From contig NZ_BMTS01000010.1 of assembly GCF_014649795.1 (NCBI RefSeq), positions 124,001-188,000 of the forward strand: a DNA stretch of 64,000 bases, given 5' to 3'. The notes beneath the pieces were generated by a model, which was not told the DNA's origin, searched no databases, and worked only from the letters and a program-made list of their open reading frames with translations. Positions 24,924-33,453 of the stretch are shown one piece after another. Position numbers and translations under genes: made by a program. This DNA comes from Streptomyces melanogenes (GTDB lineage: Bacteria > Actinomycetota > Actinomycetes > Streptomycetales > Streptomycetaceae). The stretch's first letter is position 1; each line of letters begins with the position of its first letter.

Positions 24924-25529
24924 GTGCGATCCGCAGTGGGGGTGTGGCGTTGGCGGCAGAACCCCTTACGCCGCCGTACGGATCTCGTGGAGGCATGGGT
25001 GGCGCTGGCCGCCCTGGTGCTGATGGTGCTGGCCACGCCGGTGCTCGGCAGCCTGTGCGGGGCGCGTACCGACCGTGTGCTGCAGCGCACGGTGACCAGG
25101 GAGCAGCGCGAGCGCCACTCGACGACGGCCGTGGTGCTCCGCCAGGCGCACGAGCGCAGCGCGCTCGCCGACGCCGAGGGAGTGGGCGGCCGCGAGGGCC
25201 GGATCCGGGTGGTGGCCAACTGGACGGCGTACGACGGCACGCTCCATACCGGCACGGTCGCCGCCCCCCGGCGATCGGCCCCCGCGGGCTCCACCTTCCG
25301 CATGTGGACGGACGACCGGGGCATGCGCACCAGCCGCCCCCTGGACTCCACCACCGCGCACGCGCACGCGGTGTTCGCCGGGATAGGCGCGGCCCTGGCC
25401 GCGGCCGGCCTCGTCGAGGGCATACGACGGCTGGTCGTATGGCGCCTGATGCGACGGCGGTATGCCCGTCTCGACCGCGCCTGGGCCGGATACGGTCCGG
25501 ACTGGGGCCGTGCGGGAGCAGGCAGCTGA
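24924..25529 (+). CDS. Rv1733c-like membrane protein, TTA-containing gene
   Basis: 201 residues from GTG 24924, with GGAAGGGGG upstream. The start VRSAVGVWRWRQNPLRRRTD followed by a membrane helix (VEAWVALAALVLMVLATPVLG), an extracytoplasmic middle domain (VVLRQAHERSALADA, VVANWTAYDGTLHTGTVAA, TFRMWTDDRGMRT) and a second helix (about 150-172) is the layout of the Rv1733c family, membrane proteins of unknown function linked with dormancy in mycobacteria. Codon 15 is TTA (24966-24968), so translation may need the bldA tRNA. It ends 91 bases before the beta-helix/AAA+ gene. Confidence 0.85.
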   Translation: MRSAVGVWRWRQNPLRRRTDLVEAWVALAALVLMVLATPVLGSLCGARTDRVLQRTVTREQRERHSTTAVVLRQAHERSALADAEGVGGREGRIRVVANWTAYDGTLHTGTVAAPRRSAPAGSTFRMWTDDRGMRTSRPLDSTTAHAHAVFAGIGAALAAAGLVEGIRRLVVWRLMRRRYARLDRAWAGYGPDWGRAGAGS

Positions 25530-25620
25530 CCGGTCAACTCACCGGCCCCGCGCGCGCTACGGTGGACCATCAGTCGCACGTACAGCGTTCGCACGCACGA
25601 GGTGGGGGCACAGCAGCGCC

Positions 25621-28020
25621 ATGGCTCAGGGCACGGTCCAGGTAACCCACACCGGCACTTCGAGGTGGCGGCGCCGCACCGGCGAATACGCCTCGCTCGC
25701 CGCTGCCCTGGAGGCCGCCGCGGACGGCGACGTCCTCACGGTCGCGCCCGGCACCTACCGCGAGAACCTGGTCCTGCGCCGGGCCGTGACCCTGCGCGGC
25801 CCGGAGGGCTCGGCCGGTTCGGTGCGGATCGCGCCGGTCGACGGCGTCCCGCTGACCGTGCGCGCCTCCGCCACCGTGCTCGACCTCCAGATCGAGGGGC
25901 AGGACGCGGCGGCGCCCGCCCTGCTGATCGAGGACGGCGCACCCGAGCTGTGCGACCTGCGGGTGGTGACCCGTTCGGCGGTCGGCATCGAGGTGCGTGG
26001 CGCGGCCCGCCCCACGGTCCGGCGCTGCACGGTGGACAACCCGGGCGGGGTCGGCATCGGCGTACTGGACGGCGCGGGCGGGCTGTTCGAGGAGTGCGAG
26101 GTGGTCGCGGCCGGCCAGTCGGGCGTCTCGGTCCGCGCGGGCGCCCACCCCCGCCTTGAGCGCTGCCGGGTGCACCACGCCTCGGGCGCGGGCCTGTCGG
26201 TGACCGGCGAGGGCACCGGCCTGGAGGCACTGGGCTGCGAGGTGTACGAGATCAAGGGCGCCGGGGTGCAGATCGCCGCGCGCGCCGCCGCCCACCTCAC
26301 CGACTGCACGGTGCACCGCACCTCGGCGGACGGCGTCACGCTCGACACGGACGCGGTGCTCACGCTCGCCGACTGCGACATCCACGACATCCCCGAGAAC
26401 GCGGTGGACCTGCGTTCCCGCTCGGTGCTCACCCTCACTCGCTCGGCGGTGCGCAGCTTCGGCCGCAACGGCCTGTCGGTGTGGGACCCGGGCACCCGGG
26501 TGGACGCCAACCAGTGCGAGATCCACGACAGTACGGGCGACTATCCGGCGGTGTGGGTCAGCGACGGCGCCACGGCGGTCCTGGAGGCGTGCCGCGTCCA
26601 CGACGTGCCGGACGCGCTGTTCGTCCTGGACCGGGGCTCGCGCGCGGACGTCGTCGACAGCGACATCTCGCAGGTGCGCAACACGGCGGTGTCGGTGAGC
26701 GACGGCGCCACCGCGCAGCTCGACGACTGCCGGATCAGAGAGGTGTCCACGGGCGCCTGGTTCCGCGACCACGGCAGCGGCGGCACGCTCGCCAACTGCA
26801 CCATCGACGCGGCGCAGACCGGCGTGATCGTCACCAAGGGCGCCGACCCGCGCATCGAGCGCTGCACGGTCACCGCGCCCGCCGAGGCCGGGTTCTATGT
26901 GTCGGCCGAGGGCCGGGGCACCTTCCACGGCTGCCGGGTGACCGGCAGCGGGGGCTACGGCTTCCATGTGGTGGACGGCTGCCGTACGACACTGACGCGC
27001 TGCCGCACCGAGCGCTGCGCGCGCGGTGGGTACGAGTTCGGCGAGGACGGGCCGGTCGCCGAGGAGTGCACCAGCGACGAGAGCGGGGTGCGGCCCGGGG
27101 CGCCGGAGCCGCCCGCCGTCCAGACCGCCACCCAGACCATGGGCCTGCTCTCCACGGTCCCGGGGCAGCGCCCGACCGAAGCCCCGGCGGTGTCCGTCGA
27201 GGAGCCCGCCCGCTCCTCGCAGGACGTGCTGGGCGAACTGGACGCGCTGGTGGGCCTGGAGAGCGTCAAGCGCGAGGTGCGGGCGCTCACCGACATGATC
27301 GAGGTGGGCCGCAAGCGGCAGCGGGCCGGACTCAAGGCCGCCTCGGTCCGCCGCCATCTGGTGTTCACCGGCTCCCCCGGCACCGGCAAGACCACGGTCG
27401 CCCGGCTCTACGGGGAGATCCTGGCCTCGCTCGGCGTCCTGGAGCGCGGGCACCTCGTCGAGGTGTCCCGGGTCGACCTGGTGGGCGAGCACATCGGGTC
27501 GACCGCGATCCGCACCCAGGAGGCGTTCGACCGGGCGCGCGGCGGAGTGCTGTTCATCGACGAGGCGTACGCGCTGTCGCCCGAGGACTCCGGACGGGAC
27601 TTCGGCCGCGAGGCCATCGACACCTTGGTGAAGCTGATGGAGGACCACCGCGAGGCGGTGGTGGTGATCGTCGCGGGGTACACGGCGGAGATGGAACGCT
27701 TCCTCAGCGTCAACCCCGGGGTGGCGTCCCGTTTCTCACGGACCATCACCTTCAGCGACTACGACCCGGACGAGCTGCTGCGGATCGTGGAGCAGCAGGC
27801 GGAGGAGCACGAGTACCGGCTGGGGGGTGGGACGGCCGAGGCACTCCTGAAGTACTTCACGGCGCTGCCCAAGGGCCCGGCGTTCGGCAACGGCCGCACC
27901 GCGCGGCAGACGTTCGAGTCGATGGTGGAGCGGCACGCGGGCCGGGTCGCCCAGTTCGCCGACGCAAGCCCGGACGACCTGAGCCTCCTCTACCCGGACG
28001 ACCTGCCCGAACTGCCCTGA
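25621..28020 (+). CDS. Right-handed beta-helix / AAA+ ATPase (CbxX-EccA type) fusion
   Basis: 799 residues. Residues about 1-500 form a right-handed parallel beta-helix: the N-terminal cap (YASLAAALEAAADGDVLTVA, PGTYRENLVL) is typical of pectate-lyase-like folds, and many about 23-residue turns with L..C.V/I repeat follow (for example LEACRVHD, LDDCRIRE, IERCTVTA). After a linker, residues about 540-799 are an AAA+ domain: Walker A GSPGTGKTT (about 583), Walker B GVLFIDEAYAL (about 644), sensor and Arg-finger region PGVASRFSRTI (about 699). The AAA+ part is of the CbxX/CfqX group, which includes EccA of type VII secretion. No ESX gene is nearby. The protein has no signal peptide and should be cytoplasmic, where the beta-helix probably recognises a partner or polymer. 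Confidence 0.9.
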   Translation: MAQGTVQVTHTGTSRWRRRTGEYASLAAALEAAADGDVLTVAPGTYRENLVLRRAVTLRGPEGSAGSVRIAPVDGVPLTVRASATVLDLQIEGQDAAAPALLIEDGAPELCDLRVVTRSAVGIEVRGAARPTVRRCTVDNPGGVGIGVLDGAGGLFEECEVVAAGQSGVSVRAGAHPRLERCRVHHASGAGLSVTGEGTGLEALGCEVYEIKGAGVQIAARAAAHLTDCTVHRTSADGVTLDTDAVLTLADCDIHDIPENAVDLRSRSVLTLTRSAVRSFGRNGLSVWDPGTRVDANQCEIHDSTGDYPAVWVSDGATAVLEACRVHDVPDALFVLDRGSRADVVDSDISQVRNTAVSVSDGATAQLDDCRIREVSTGAWFRDHGSGGTLANCTIDAAQTGVIVTKGADPRIERCTVTAPAEAGFYVSAEGRGTFHGCRVTGSGGYGFHVVDGCRTTLTRCRTERCARGGYEFGEDGPVAEECTSDESGVRPGAPEPPAVQTATQTMGLLSTVPGQRPTEAPAVSVEEPARSSQDVLGELDALVGLESVKREVRALTDMIEVGRKRQRAGLKAASVRRHLVFTGSPGTGKTTVARLYGEILASLGVLERGHLVEVSRVDLVGEHIGSTAIRTQEAFDRARGGVLFIDEAYALSPEDSGRDFGREAIDTLVKLMEDHREAVVVIVAGYTAEMERFLSVNPGVASRFSRTITFSDYDPDELLRIVEQQAEEHEYRLGGGTAEALLKYFTALPKGPAFGNGRTARQTFESMVERHAGRVAQFADASPDDLSLLYPDDLPELP

Positions 28021-28030
28021 CGAACAGGTG

Positions 28031-30310
28031 TCAGCGCTGGTGCGGGAGCGCCGGTGCCAGTTCGTCGAGGAGGGCGGTGCGCTCCTCGGCGAAGACCGGG
28101 TCGGCCTGGTAGTCCGAGTGGGCCAGGATCGGCGCGGGCAGCGGGTGCCGCTTCGTCCGGCCGAAGGCGAGCGGGTCGAGGAGCGGGCCCCGGTCCACGT
28201 TGGTGCCGGGCAGGACCGGACCGCCTATCGGGTCGGTGGCCCGCCACAGGTTGCGCCAGCAGTGCAGCTCCCGGTGGAGTGCGTTCAGCTCCGGGCGCCC
28301 GAAGTACGCGGGGAACCAGCGCCCGTACAGCCGCTCCAGGGGCGAGCCGTAGGTGAGCAGGGCGACGCTGCGGCGGGTGCGGGCGGGCAGCTGCCACACG
28401 GCGGCCGCCGCCAGGACGCTGCCCTGGGAGTGGCCGGAGATGACCAGGCGGCCGCCGGCGGTGCGTCCGGTCCAGGTGTTCATCCGCCAGGCGAGGTCGG
28501 GCACGGCCCGCTCGGCGTAGCAGGGCGGGGCGAACGGATGGGCCGCGCGCGGCCAGAACGTGCCCACGTCCCACAGGATGCCGATGGTGCGCCGGGCCGA
28601 GGCGTCCTTGTAGGCGCGCCGCCCCCAGGTGACGAAGAGCAGGAAGCCGAGGCCGGTGAACCAGGAGCCGAGCGCCTGCGCGGTGTCGGCGGCCGAGGCG
28701 AGTGCGCCCGGCGCGTCGGCCGCCGCCCGGCCGGGCACCTCCCCGGTGGTCCAGGAGCCCGCGAGCGCGCCCGCGCCGAGCACCAGTGTGGCCGCGCCGA
28801 CGATGCCGAGGAAGGCGGGCGCGCGGTCGGTGAGCCCGGCCCTCGCACGGGCGTTGGCGATCCGCCGGGAGCGGGCGGCGTCCGGGCGCTCGCCCGGGTA
28901 GTCCGCGAGCAGCCCCGGCTCCTCGGCGCGCGCGGTGCGCCAGGTGCGCCACGCGAACCAGGCGACGGCCGGGACGAGGAGCGCGAGCAGGGCCGGGATC
29001 ACCGAGGCCTGCCAAGTCAGCAGCGGCGGCGGCCCGGTGAAGACGTCGCGGGCCGCGCCGGGCGTGCCGGAGCCGTCCAGCCAGTCGGCCACCCGCTGGG
29101 CGACGCCGCCGGTCATCACTCCCCCGAGCGCGCACGCAAGGAGCGCGACGGCGGGGCCGCCGAGTCCGGACAGCGCGGTACGGGAGTCGTGCGCGCGGCG
29201 CCGCAGCGCGAGCGCGACCGCAGCGAGCAGCACGACCAGGACGCCCTGGGCAAGCGCGATGATCCCGAAGGTGCGGTCGCCCGGGAGCGTGGAGTGCGAG
29301 GCCCAGCCGGGCCGCTCCCACGACGCGTACACCATCGACAGGGCGAGCAGGCCGAGGGCGGTGGCGGGCAGGAACGCGATGACGGCCCGGTCCAGGTGCT
29401 CGTCGAGGCGCGACTCGCTGCGGCCCCGGCCGCACACCACGGCCACCACGACGGCCGCGCCCACGAGGAGGGCCGCCGTCAGGAGCCAGCCGAGGGCGTC
29501 GAGCGCGGTGCCCTCGGCGGCCCGGTCGCGGCGGGCGGCGGCCCCGGTGACGGCCGCGGCGACGGTGAGGAACCCGGCGGCGGTGTGCGCGGCGCGCAGC
29601 CGGGCGACCAGGCGCCGCCCGTACCAGAAGCCGGGGCGGCTCAGGGCGGGTGCGTCCGGCTCGTCGTCGCCGCCGACGGCGCCGAGCGGCTGCTGGGACT
29701 CGTACGCGCTCCAGGTGCGGTTGGAGAGGTACCAGAGCAGCCCGGTCAGGGCGGCGGGGACCAGCGCGGCCAGCGCGAGGCGGCGGCCGGGCGGGCTCCA
29801 CCAGCCGTGCCGCTCGGGCGACAGGAAGCCGAGCCAGGACTTCCCGTCGGCGCACTGTGCCGAGCCCGCGCACTGCCAGGCGGCCAGGTCGAGCGCCACC
29901 TCGCAGGCGGCGGCGGTGAGCAGCACGGTCAGGCTGAGCGCGACGAGCCGCACGAGCACCCCGTAGAGCCGCACCGCGCGCGCCGAGTCGCGGGCCGGCG
30001 GGCGCATCCAGTGGGCGAGGTTGACCACCATGAACGGCAGGAGCAGCAGCCACAGGGCGCGGGCGCCGTTGCCGGAGGTGAGGTTGGCCCAGCAGTACGC
30101 CTCGGGCACCGGCCGGTCGCGGTAGCGCTCGGGGTGGTCCTCGGCGTCGGCGTCCTCGGTGCGGCGGAAGACGGCGGCGGTCTCGTCGCCGGTGACCCGG
30201 ACCGTACGCGGGTCGTCGAGCATGGACTGCGGGGTGGCACCACCGACGCCGTGGACGAGCAGTTCGAGCGCGGGCCCGCCGTCGTCGGCGGCCGGTGTGG
30301 CACGGGACAC
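28031..30310 (-). CDS. Large polytopic membrane protein with putative serine-hydrolase domain
   Basis: 759 residues from GTG 30310. The N-terminus starts with a hydrolase-like strand (LELLVHGVGGATPQSML), where VHGVGG resembles the oxyanion-loop HG motif of alpha/beta hydrolases. A long central region (about 80-540) has around ten membrane helices. The C-terminal part returns to a soluble domain with the nucleophile elbow GHSQGSVLAAAAVWQLP (about 610) and a later His (ILAHSDYQADPVF, about 733). The nucleophile and HG motif on either side of the membrane block suggest one hydrolase split by inserted helices. No function is known to me. Ends ten bases from the convergent beta-helix/AAA+ gene. 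Confidence 0.8.
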   Translation of the reverse strand: MSRATPAADDGGPALELLVHGVGGATPQSMLDDPRTVRVTGDETAAVFRRTEDADAEDHPERYRDRPVPEAYCWANLTSGNGARALWLLLLPFMVVNLAHWMRPPARDSARAVRLYGVLVRLVALSLTVLLTAAACEVALDLAAWQCAGSAQCADGKSWLGFLSPERHGWWSPPGRRLALAALVPAALTGLLWYLSNRTWSAYESQQPLGAVGGDDEPDAPALSRPGFWYGRRLVARLRAAHTAAGFLTVAAAVTGAAARRDRAAEGTALDALGWLLTAALLVGAAVVVAVVCGRGRSESRLDEHLDRAVIAFLPATALGLLALSMVYASWERPGWASHSTLPGDRTFGIIALAQGVLVVLLAAVALALRRRAHDSRTALSGLGGPAVALLACALGGVMTGGVAQRVADWLDGSGTPGAARDVFTGPPPLLTWQASVIPALLALLVPAVAWFAWRTWRTARAEEPGLLADYPGERPDAARSRRIANARARAGLTDRAPAFLGIVGAATLVLGAGALAGSWTTGEVPGRAAADAPGALASAADTAQALGSWFTGLGFLLFVTWGRRAYKDASARRTIGILWDVGTFWPRAAHPFAPPCYAERAVPDLAWRMNTWTGRTAGGRLVISGHSQGSVLAAAAVWQLPARTRRSVALLTYGSPLERLYGRWFPAYFGRPELNALHRELHCWRNLWRATDPIGGPVLPGTNVDRGPLLDPLAFGRTKRHPLPAPILAHSDYQADPVFAEERTALLDELAPALPHQR

Positions 30311-30505
30311 TTCTGTGACTCGCTCTCATGGTGGGAGGATCGGCGGCGGGACACGGCGGGGGCGGTCGTGCGGATCGCGGATCGTGCGGGTCTGACGTCG
30401 TGCGCGGGCCCCGGCGCGGGGGCCCCGGCGTGCGGGTTCTTCAGGATCTCGGATCACGGGCCGGAGTGCGGTGTCCTCACGGAATCTCCCCGTGACAGGA
30501 TTCGG

Positions 30506-30556
30506 ATGTACGGCGACCACATGTACGGCGACGCGGAAGGACCGACCCGGCAGTGA
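30506..30556 (+). CDS. Candidate 16-residue leader ORF overlapping the DeoR start
   Basis: ATG 30506, preceded by ACAGGA five bases upstream, encodes MYGDHMYGDAEGPTRQ and ends in a TGA that overlaps the GTG of the DeoR gene (GTGA). The ORF begins with a 15-bp tandem duplication (ATGTACGGCGAC at 30506 and 30521). It is in a different frame from deoR, so this is not a missed N-terminus. It may be a coupled leader peptide; the evidence is the ribosome site and stop/start overlap only. Confidence 0.35.
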   Translation: MYGDHMYGDAEGPTRQ

Positions 30557-31410
30557 CCGACAACCAGAATCTGCTCGCGGAGCAGCGTCGCGCCCTGATC
30601 CTCGACGAGGTCAGACGGCGTGGCGGTGTCCGGGTCAATGAGCTCACCCGGAAGCTCAACGTCTCGGACATGACGGTGCGCCGGGACCTGGACGCGCTGG
30701 CCCGGCAGGGCGTGATCGAGAAGGTGCACGGCGGTGCGGTGCCGGTGGTCGAGGCCTCCACGCACGAGCCCGGCTTCGAGGCCAAGTCGGGCCTGGAGCT
30801 GAGCGCCAAGGAGGACATCGCGCGCGCGGCGGCCGCGATGGCCGTGCCGGGCAGCGCCATCGCGCTCTCCGGCGGTACGACGACGTACGCCCTGGCGCAC
30901 CGGCTCCTGGACGTGCCGGATCTGACGGTGGTGACCAACTCGGTGCGGGTCGCGGACGTCTTCCACGCGGCGCAGCGGGCCGCGGGCAACGGCGGCAACC
31001 GGCCGGGGGCCGCGACCGTGGTGCTCACCGGCGGGGTGCGTACCCCGTCGGACTCGCTCGTGGGGCCGGTCGCGGACCAGGCGATCCGCTCGCTCCACTT
31101 CGACGTGCTCTTCCTCGGGGTGCACGGCATCTCGGTGGAGGCGGGCCTGTCCACGCCGAACCTGGCGGAGGCGGAGACCAACCGCCGGTTCGTGCAGTCC
31201 GCGCGGCGGGTCGTGGTGGTCGCGGACCACACCAAGTGGGGGACGGTGGGGCTGAGTTCGTTCGCCTCGCTGGACGAGGTGCACACGCTGGTGACGGACT
31301 CGGGGCTCTCCGACGCCGCGCGCGAGGAGATGGCCGAGCACCTGCCGGGGCTGCTCGTGGCGGGCGAGGACGACGCCGAGGTGGACGCGACCCCCGCCGA
31401 AGACATCTGA
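30553..31410 (+). CDS. DeoR-family transcriptional regulator
   Basis: 285 residues from GTG 30553, with GGAAGGA upstream. The N-terminal winged helix-turn-helix (QRRALILDEVRRRGGVRVNE, LTRKLNVSDMTVRRDLDALA, VIEKVHGGA) is the classical DeoR DNA-binding domain, followed by the DeoRC sugar-phosphate-sensing domain (AMAVPGSAIALSGGTTTYAL, VLTGGVRTPSDSLVGP, HFDVLFLGVHGIS). DeoR repressors respond to phosphorylated sugars. No sugar operon is adjacent, so its target is unknown. The C-terminus has an acidic tail (AGEDDAEVDATPAEDI). Confidence 0.93.
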   Translation: MTDNQNLLAEQRRALILDEVRRRGGVRVNELTRKLNVSDMTVRRDLDALARQGVIEKVHGGAVPVVEASTHEPGFEAKSGLELSAKEDIARAAAAMAVPGSAIALSGGTTTYALAHRLLDVPDLTVVTNSVRVADVFHAAQRAAGNGGNRPGAATVVLTGGVRTPSDSLVGPVADQAIRSLHFDVLFLGVHGISVEAGLSTPNLAEAETNRRFVQSARRVVVVADHTKWGTVGLSSFASLDEVHTLVTDSGLSDAAREEMAEHLPGLLVAGEDDAEVDATPAEDI

Positions 31411-31488
31411 CGGACCGCCAGTTAAGGTGTGCGGGCTCGCTGTTGACCGCTCGTGCCCGTCCACACCGACCGCTGGAGGTGCGGCCCG

Positions 31489-31983
31489 ATGGCTCGCCGA
31501 CTCCGTCCCGTGGAGCTCGACTTCGTCGAGACCGCGCCCCTGCGCCTCGTCTTCGCCGCCGAGGCGGCCGCCCCTGCGGACGCCCTCTACCGCGCGCTCG
31601 CCGTGGAGACCGAGACGTGGCCCGAGTGGTTCGCGGCCGTGACCCACTCGCGGGCCACCGACGGCGGCCGGGAGGTCCGGCTGAAGGGCGGCACCCGGTT
31701 CGAGGAGACGGTGATGGCCGCCGAGCCCTCCGCGCGCTACGCCTACCGGGTCGACGTCACCAACGCCCCGGGCTTGCACGCCCTGTTGGAGGAGTGGCGG
31801 CTCACCCCGACAGCCGGCGGCACCCGGGTGCAGTGGACCTTCGCGGCCGCCGGCGGCGCGCCGTTGCGGTTCGCGCTGCGGATGGGGAAGCCGGGCCTGG
31901 GCCGGGCGTTCCGCGACGCGGTGACGGCGCTGGACCGCCGCCTGGCCGCGCCGGGCGACGCCCCGGGGACAGCGGCCTCGTAA
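31489..31983 (+). CDS. SRPBCC / polyketide-cyclase-like protein
   Basis: 164 residues from ATG 31489, seven bases after a strong GGAGGTG. The sequence follows the START/SRPBCC pattern: strand-rich N-terminus (VELDFVETAPLRLVFAAEAA), ADALYRALAVETETWPEWFA, ARYAYRVDVTNAPGLHALL, EEWRLTPTAGGTRVQWTF, and a C-terminal helix (LGRAFRDAVTALDRRLAAPG). This fold binds hydrophobic small molecules; some members are cyclases or lipid carriers. No natural-product genes flank it. It lies 78 bases after deoR and may be co-transcribed with it. Confidence 0.83.
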   Translation: MARRLRPVELDFVETAPLRLVFAAEAAAPADALYRALAVETETWPEWFAAVTHSRATDGGREVRLKGGTRFEETVMAAEPSARYAYRVDVTNAPGLHALLEEWRLTPTAGGTRVQWTFAAAGGAPLRFALRMGKPGLGRAFRDAVTALDRRLAAPGDAPGTAAS

Positions 31984-32070
31984 ACCCGGACCACCCGGCC
32001 CGGACCGACCGCACCCGCCTCTTCCCGCCCGACTGGCCGCTTCCCGCCGCGCACCCCCCGGCCGACCGTC

Positions 32071-33168
32071 CTACTCCGGCCACACCCCGTCGGCCAGGAA
32101 CGCGTCGATCGCCTTCGTGTACGGCGCGATGTCCAGGCCCTGTTCGGCCAGCCAGGCGTCGGAGTAGTACTTGTCGAGGTAGCGGTCGCCCGGGTCGCAG
32201 AGCAGGGTGACGACGCTGCCGGTGCGCCCGGCGGCCACCATCTCGGAGATGATCTTCAGGGCGGACCACAGGCCGGTGCCGGTGGAGCCGCCCGCCTTGC
32301 GGCCGATGGCCGCTTCGAGGGCGCGCACGGCCGCGACGCTCGCCGCGTCCGGGACCTTCATCATCCGGTCGATGGCACCGGGCAGGAAGCTCGGCTCCAT
32401 CCGGGGCCGCCCGATGCCCTCGATGCGCGAGCCGCAGTCGGAGGTCGCCGACGCGTCGCCGCGCGTCCAGCCGTCGAAGAAACAGGAGTTCTCCGGGTCC
32501 GGGACGCAGATGCGGGTGTCGTACTGCATGTAGTGCACATAGCGGGCGATGGTCGCCGAGGTGCCGCCGGTGCCCGCGGTCGCCACGATCCAGGCGGGCT
32601 CCGGGTAGCGCTCCAGCTTCAGCTGCTGGTAAATCGATTCTGCGATGTTGTTGTTGCCGCGCCAGTCGGTGGCCCGCTCCGCGTACGTGAACTGGTCCAT
32701 GTAGTGGCCGCCGGTCTCGGCGGCGAGCGCGGCCGACTCCTCGTACATCTTCATCGAGTCGTCCACGAAGTGGCACTGGCCGCCGTGGAATTCGATCAGG
32801 CGGCACTTCTCGGGGCTGGTGGTGCGGGGCATGACGGCGATGAACGGCACACCGATGAGCTTGGCGAAGTACGCCTCGGAGACGGCGGTCGAGCCGCTGG
32901 ACGCCTCGATGACCGGCTTGCCGGGACGGATCCAGCCGTTGCACAGGCCGTACAGGAAGAGCGAGCGGGCGAGCCGGTGCTTGAGGCTGCCGGTGGGGTG
33001 GGTGGACTCGTCCTTGAGGTACAGGTCGATGCCCCACCGCTCGGGCAGCGGGAAGCGCAGCAGATGCGTGTCGGCGGAGCGGTTGGCGTCGGCCTGGACC
33101 TTGCGCACGGCGTCCTTGAGCCACGCCCGGTAGGCCGCGTCGCTGCGGTCCACGTCGATGGTCTCCAT
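32071..33168 (-). CDS. PLP-dependent cysteine synthase-family protein (Cds1-like)
   Basis: 365 residues from ATG 33168, preceded by TTGGAGGAG. The PLP lysine is in STHPTGSLKHRLA (about 60), the substrate loop in EASSGSTAVSEAY (about 89-101) and the phosphate-binding glycine loop in ATAGTGGTSATI (about 197-208). Length and the segments WGIDLYLKDESTHPTGS, AVMPRTTSPEKCRLIEFHGG and YMDQFTYAERATDWRGNNNI match the actinobacterial group that includes M. tuberculosis Cds1, an L-cysteine desulfhydrase that releases H2S. A cysteine-synthase activity is an alternative. The promoter region carries paired CCCTCAC boxes around a TTGACA. Confidence 0.88.
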   Translation of the reverse strand: METIDVDRSDAAYRAWLKDAVRKVQADANRSADTHLLRFPLPERWGIDLYLKDESTHPTGSLKHRLARSLFLYGLCNGWIRPGKPVIEASSGSTAVSEAYFAKLIGVPFIAVMPRTTSPEKCRLIEFHGGQCHFVDDSMKMYEESAALAAETGGHYMDQFTYAERATDWRGNNNIAESIYQQLKLERYPEPAWIVATAGTGGTSATIARYVHYMQYDTRICVPDPENSCFFDGWTRGDASATSDCGSRIEGIGRPRMEPSFLPGAIDRMMKVPDAASVAAVRALEAAIGRKAGGSTGTGLWSALKIISEMVAAGRTGSVVTLLCDPGDRYLDKYYSDAWLAEQGLDIAPYTKAIDAFLADGVWPE

Positions 33169-33264
33169 GCCACTCCTCCAAGTCTCGGGTGCCCCGGGGA
33201 CGAGGGCGCCCGGGCTGGAAAGGTCGTGGAGCGGGTCGCCGAAGTCGGCTGGAAAAGCACCACT

Positions 33265-33290
33265 CCCTCACTTGACAATACCGCCCTCAC
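33265..33290. promoter_or_regulatory. Paired CCCTCAC boxes around TTGACA in the divergent gap 33169-33453
   Basis: CCCTCAC occurs at 33265-33271 and 33284-33290, 19 bp apart (about two helical turns), with TTGACA at 33272-33277 between them. The 285-bp divergent gap separates the Cds1-like gene from the small gene at 33454 and shows no other gene. The spacing suits a regulator dimer on one DNA face. TTGACA would be a -35 for the rightward gene; no good -10 follows. Confidence 0.4.
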
Positions 33291-33453
33291 CTGCACAAAC
33301 ATTCCCTTTGAGGATCCATAGGGGTGGCTTGTGGGACGCAGGTGGAGCGGCGTACGGCGGCGGGTGACGGCCGATCCTCCGCGCGCCCTGGTGCGTACGG
33401 CCATCGTTGTGCAGACTGCCCAGCAGGAACGGCACGAAGGGGGCACAGCGGCC

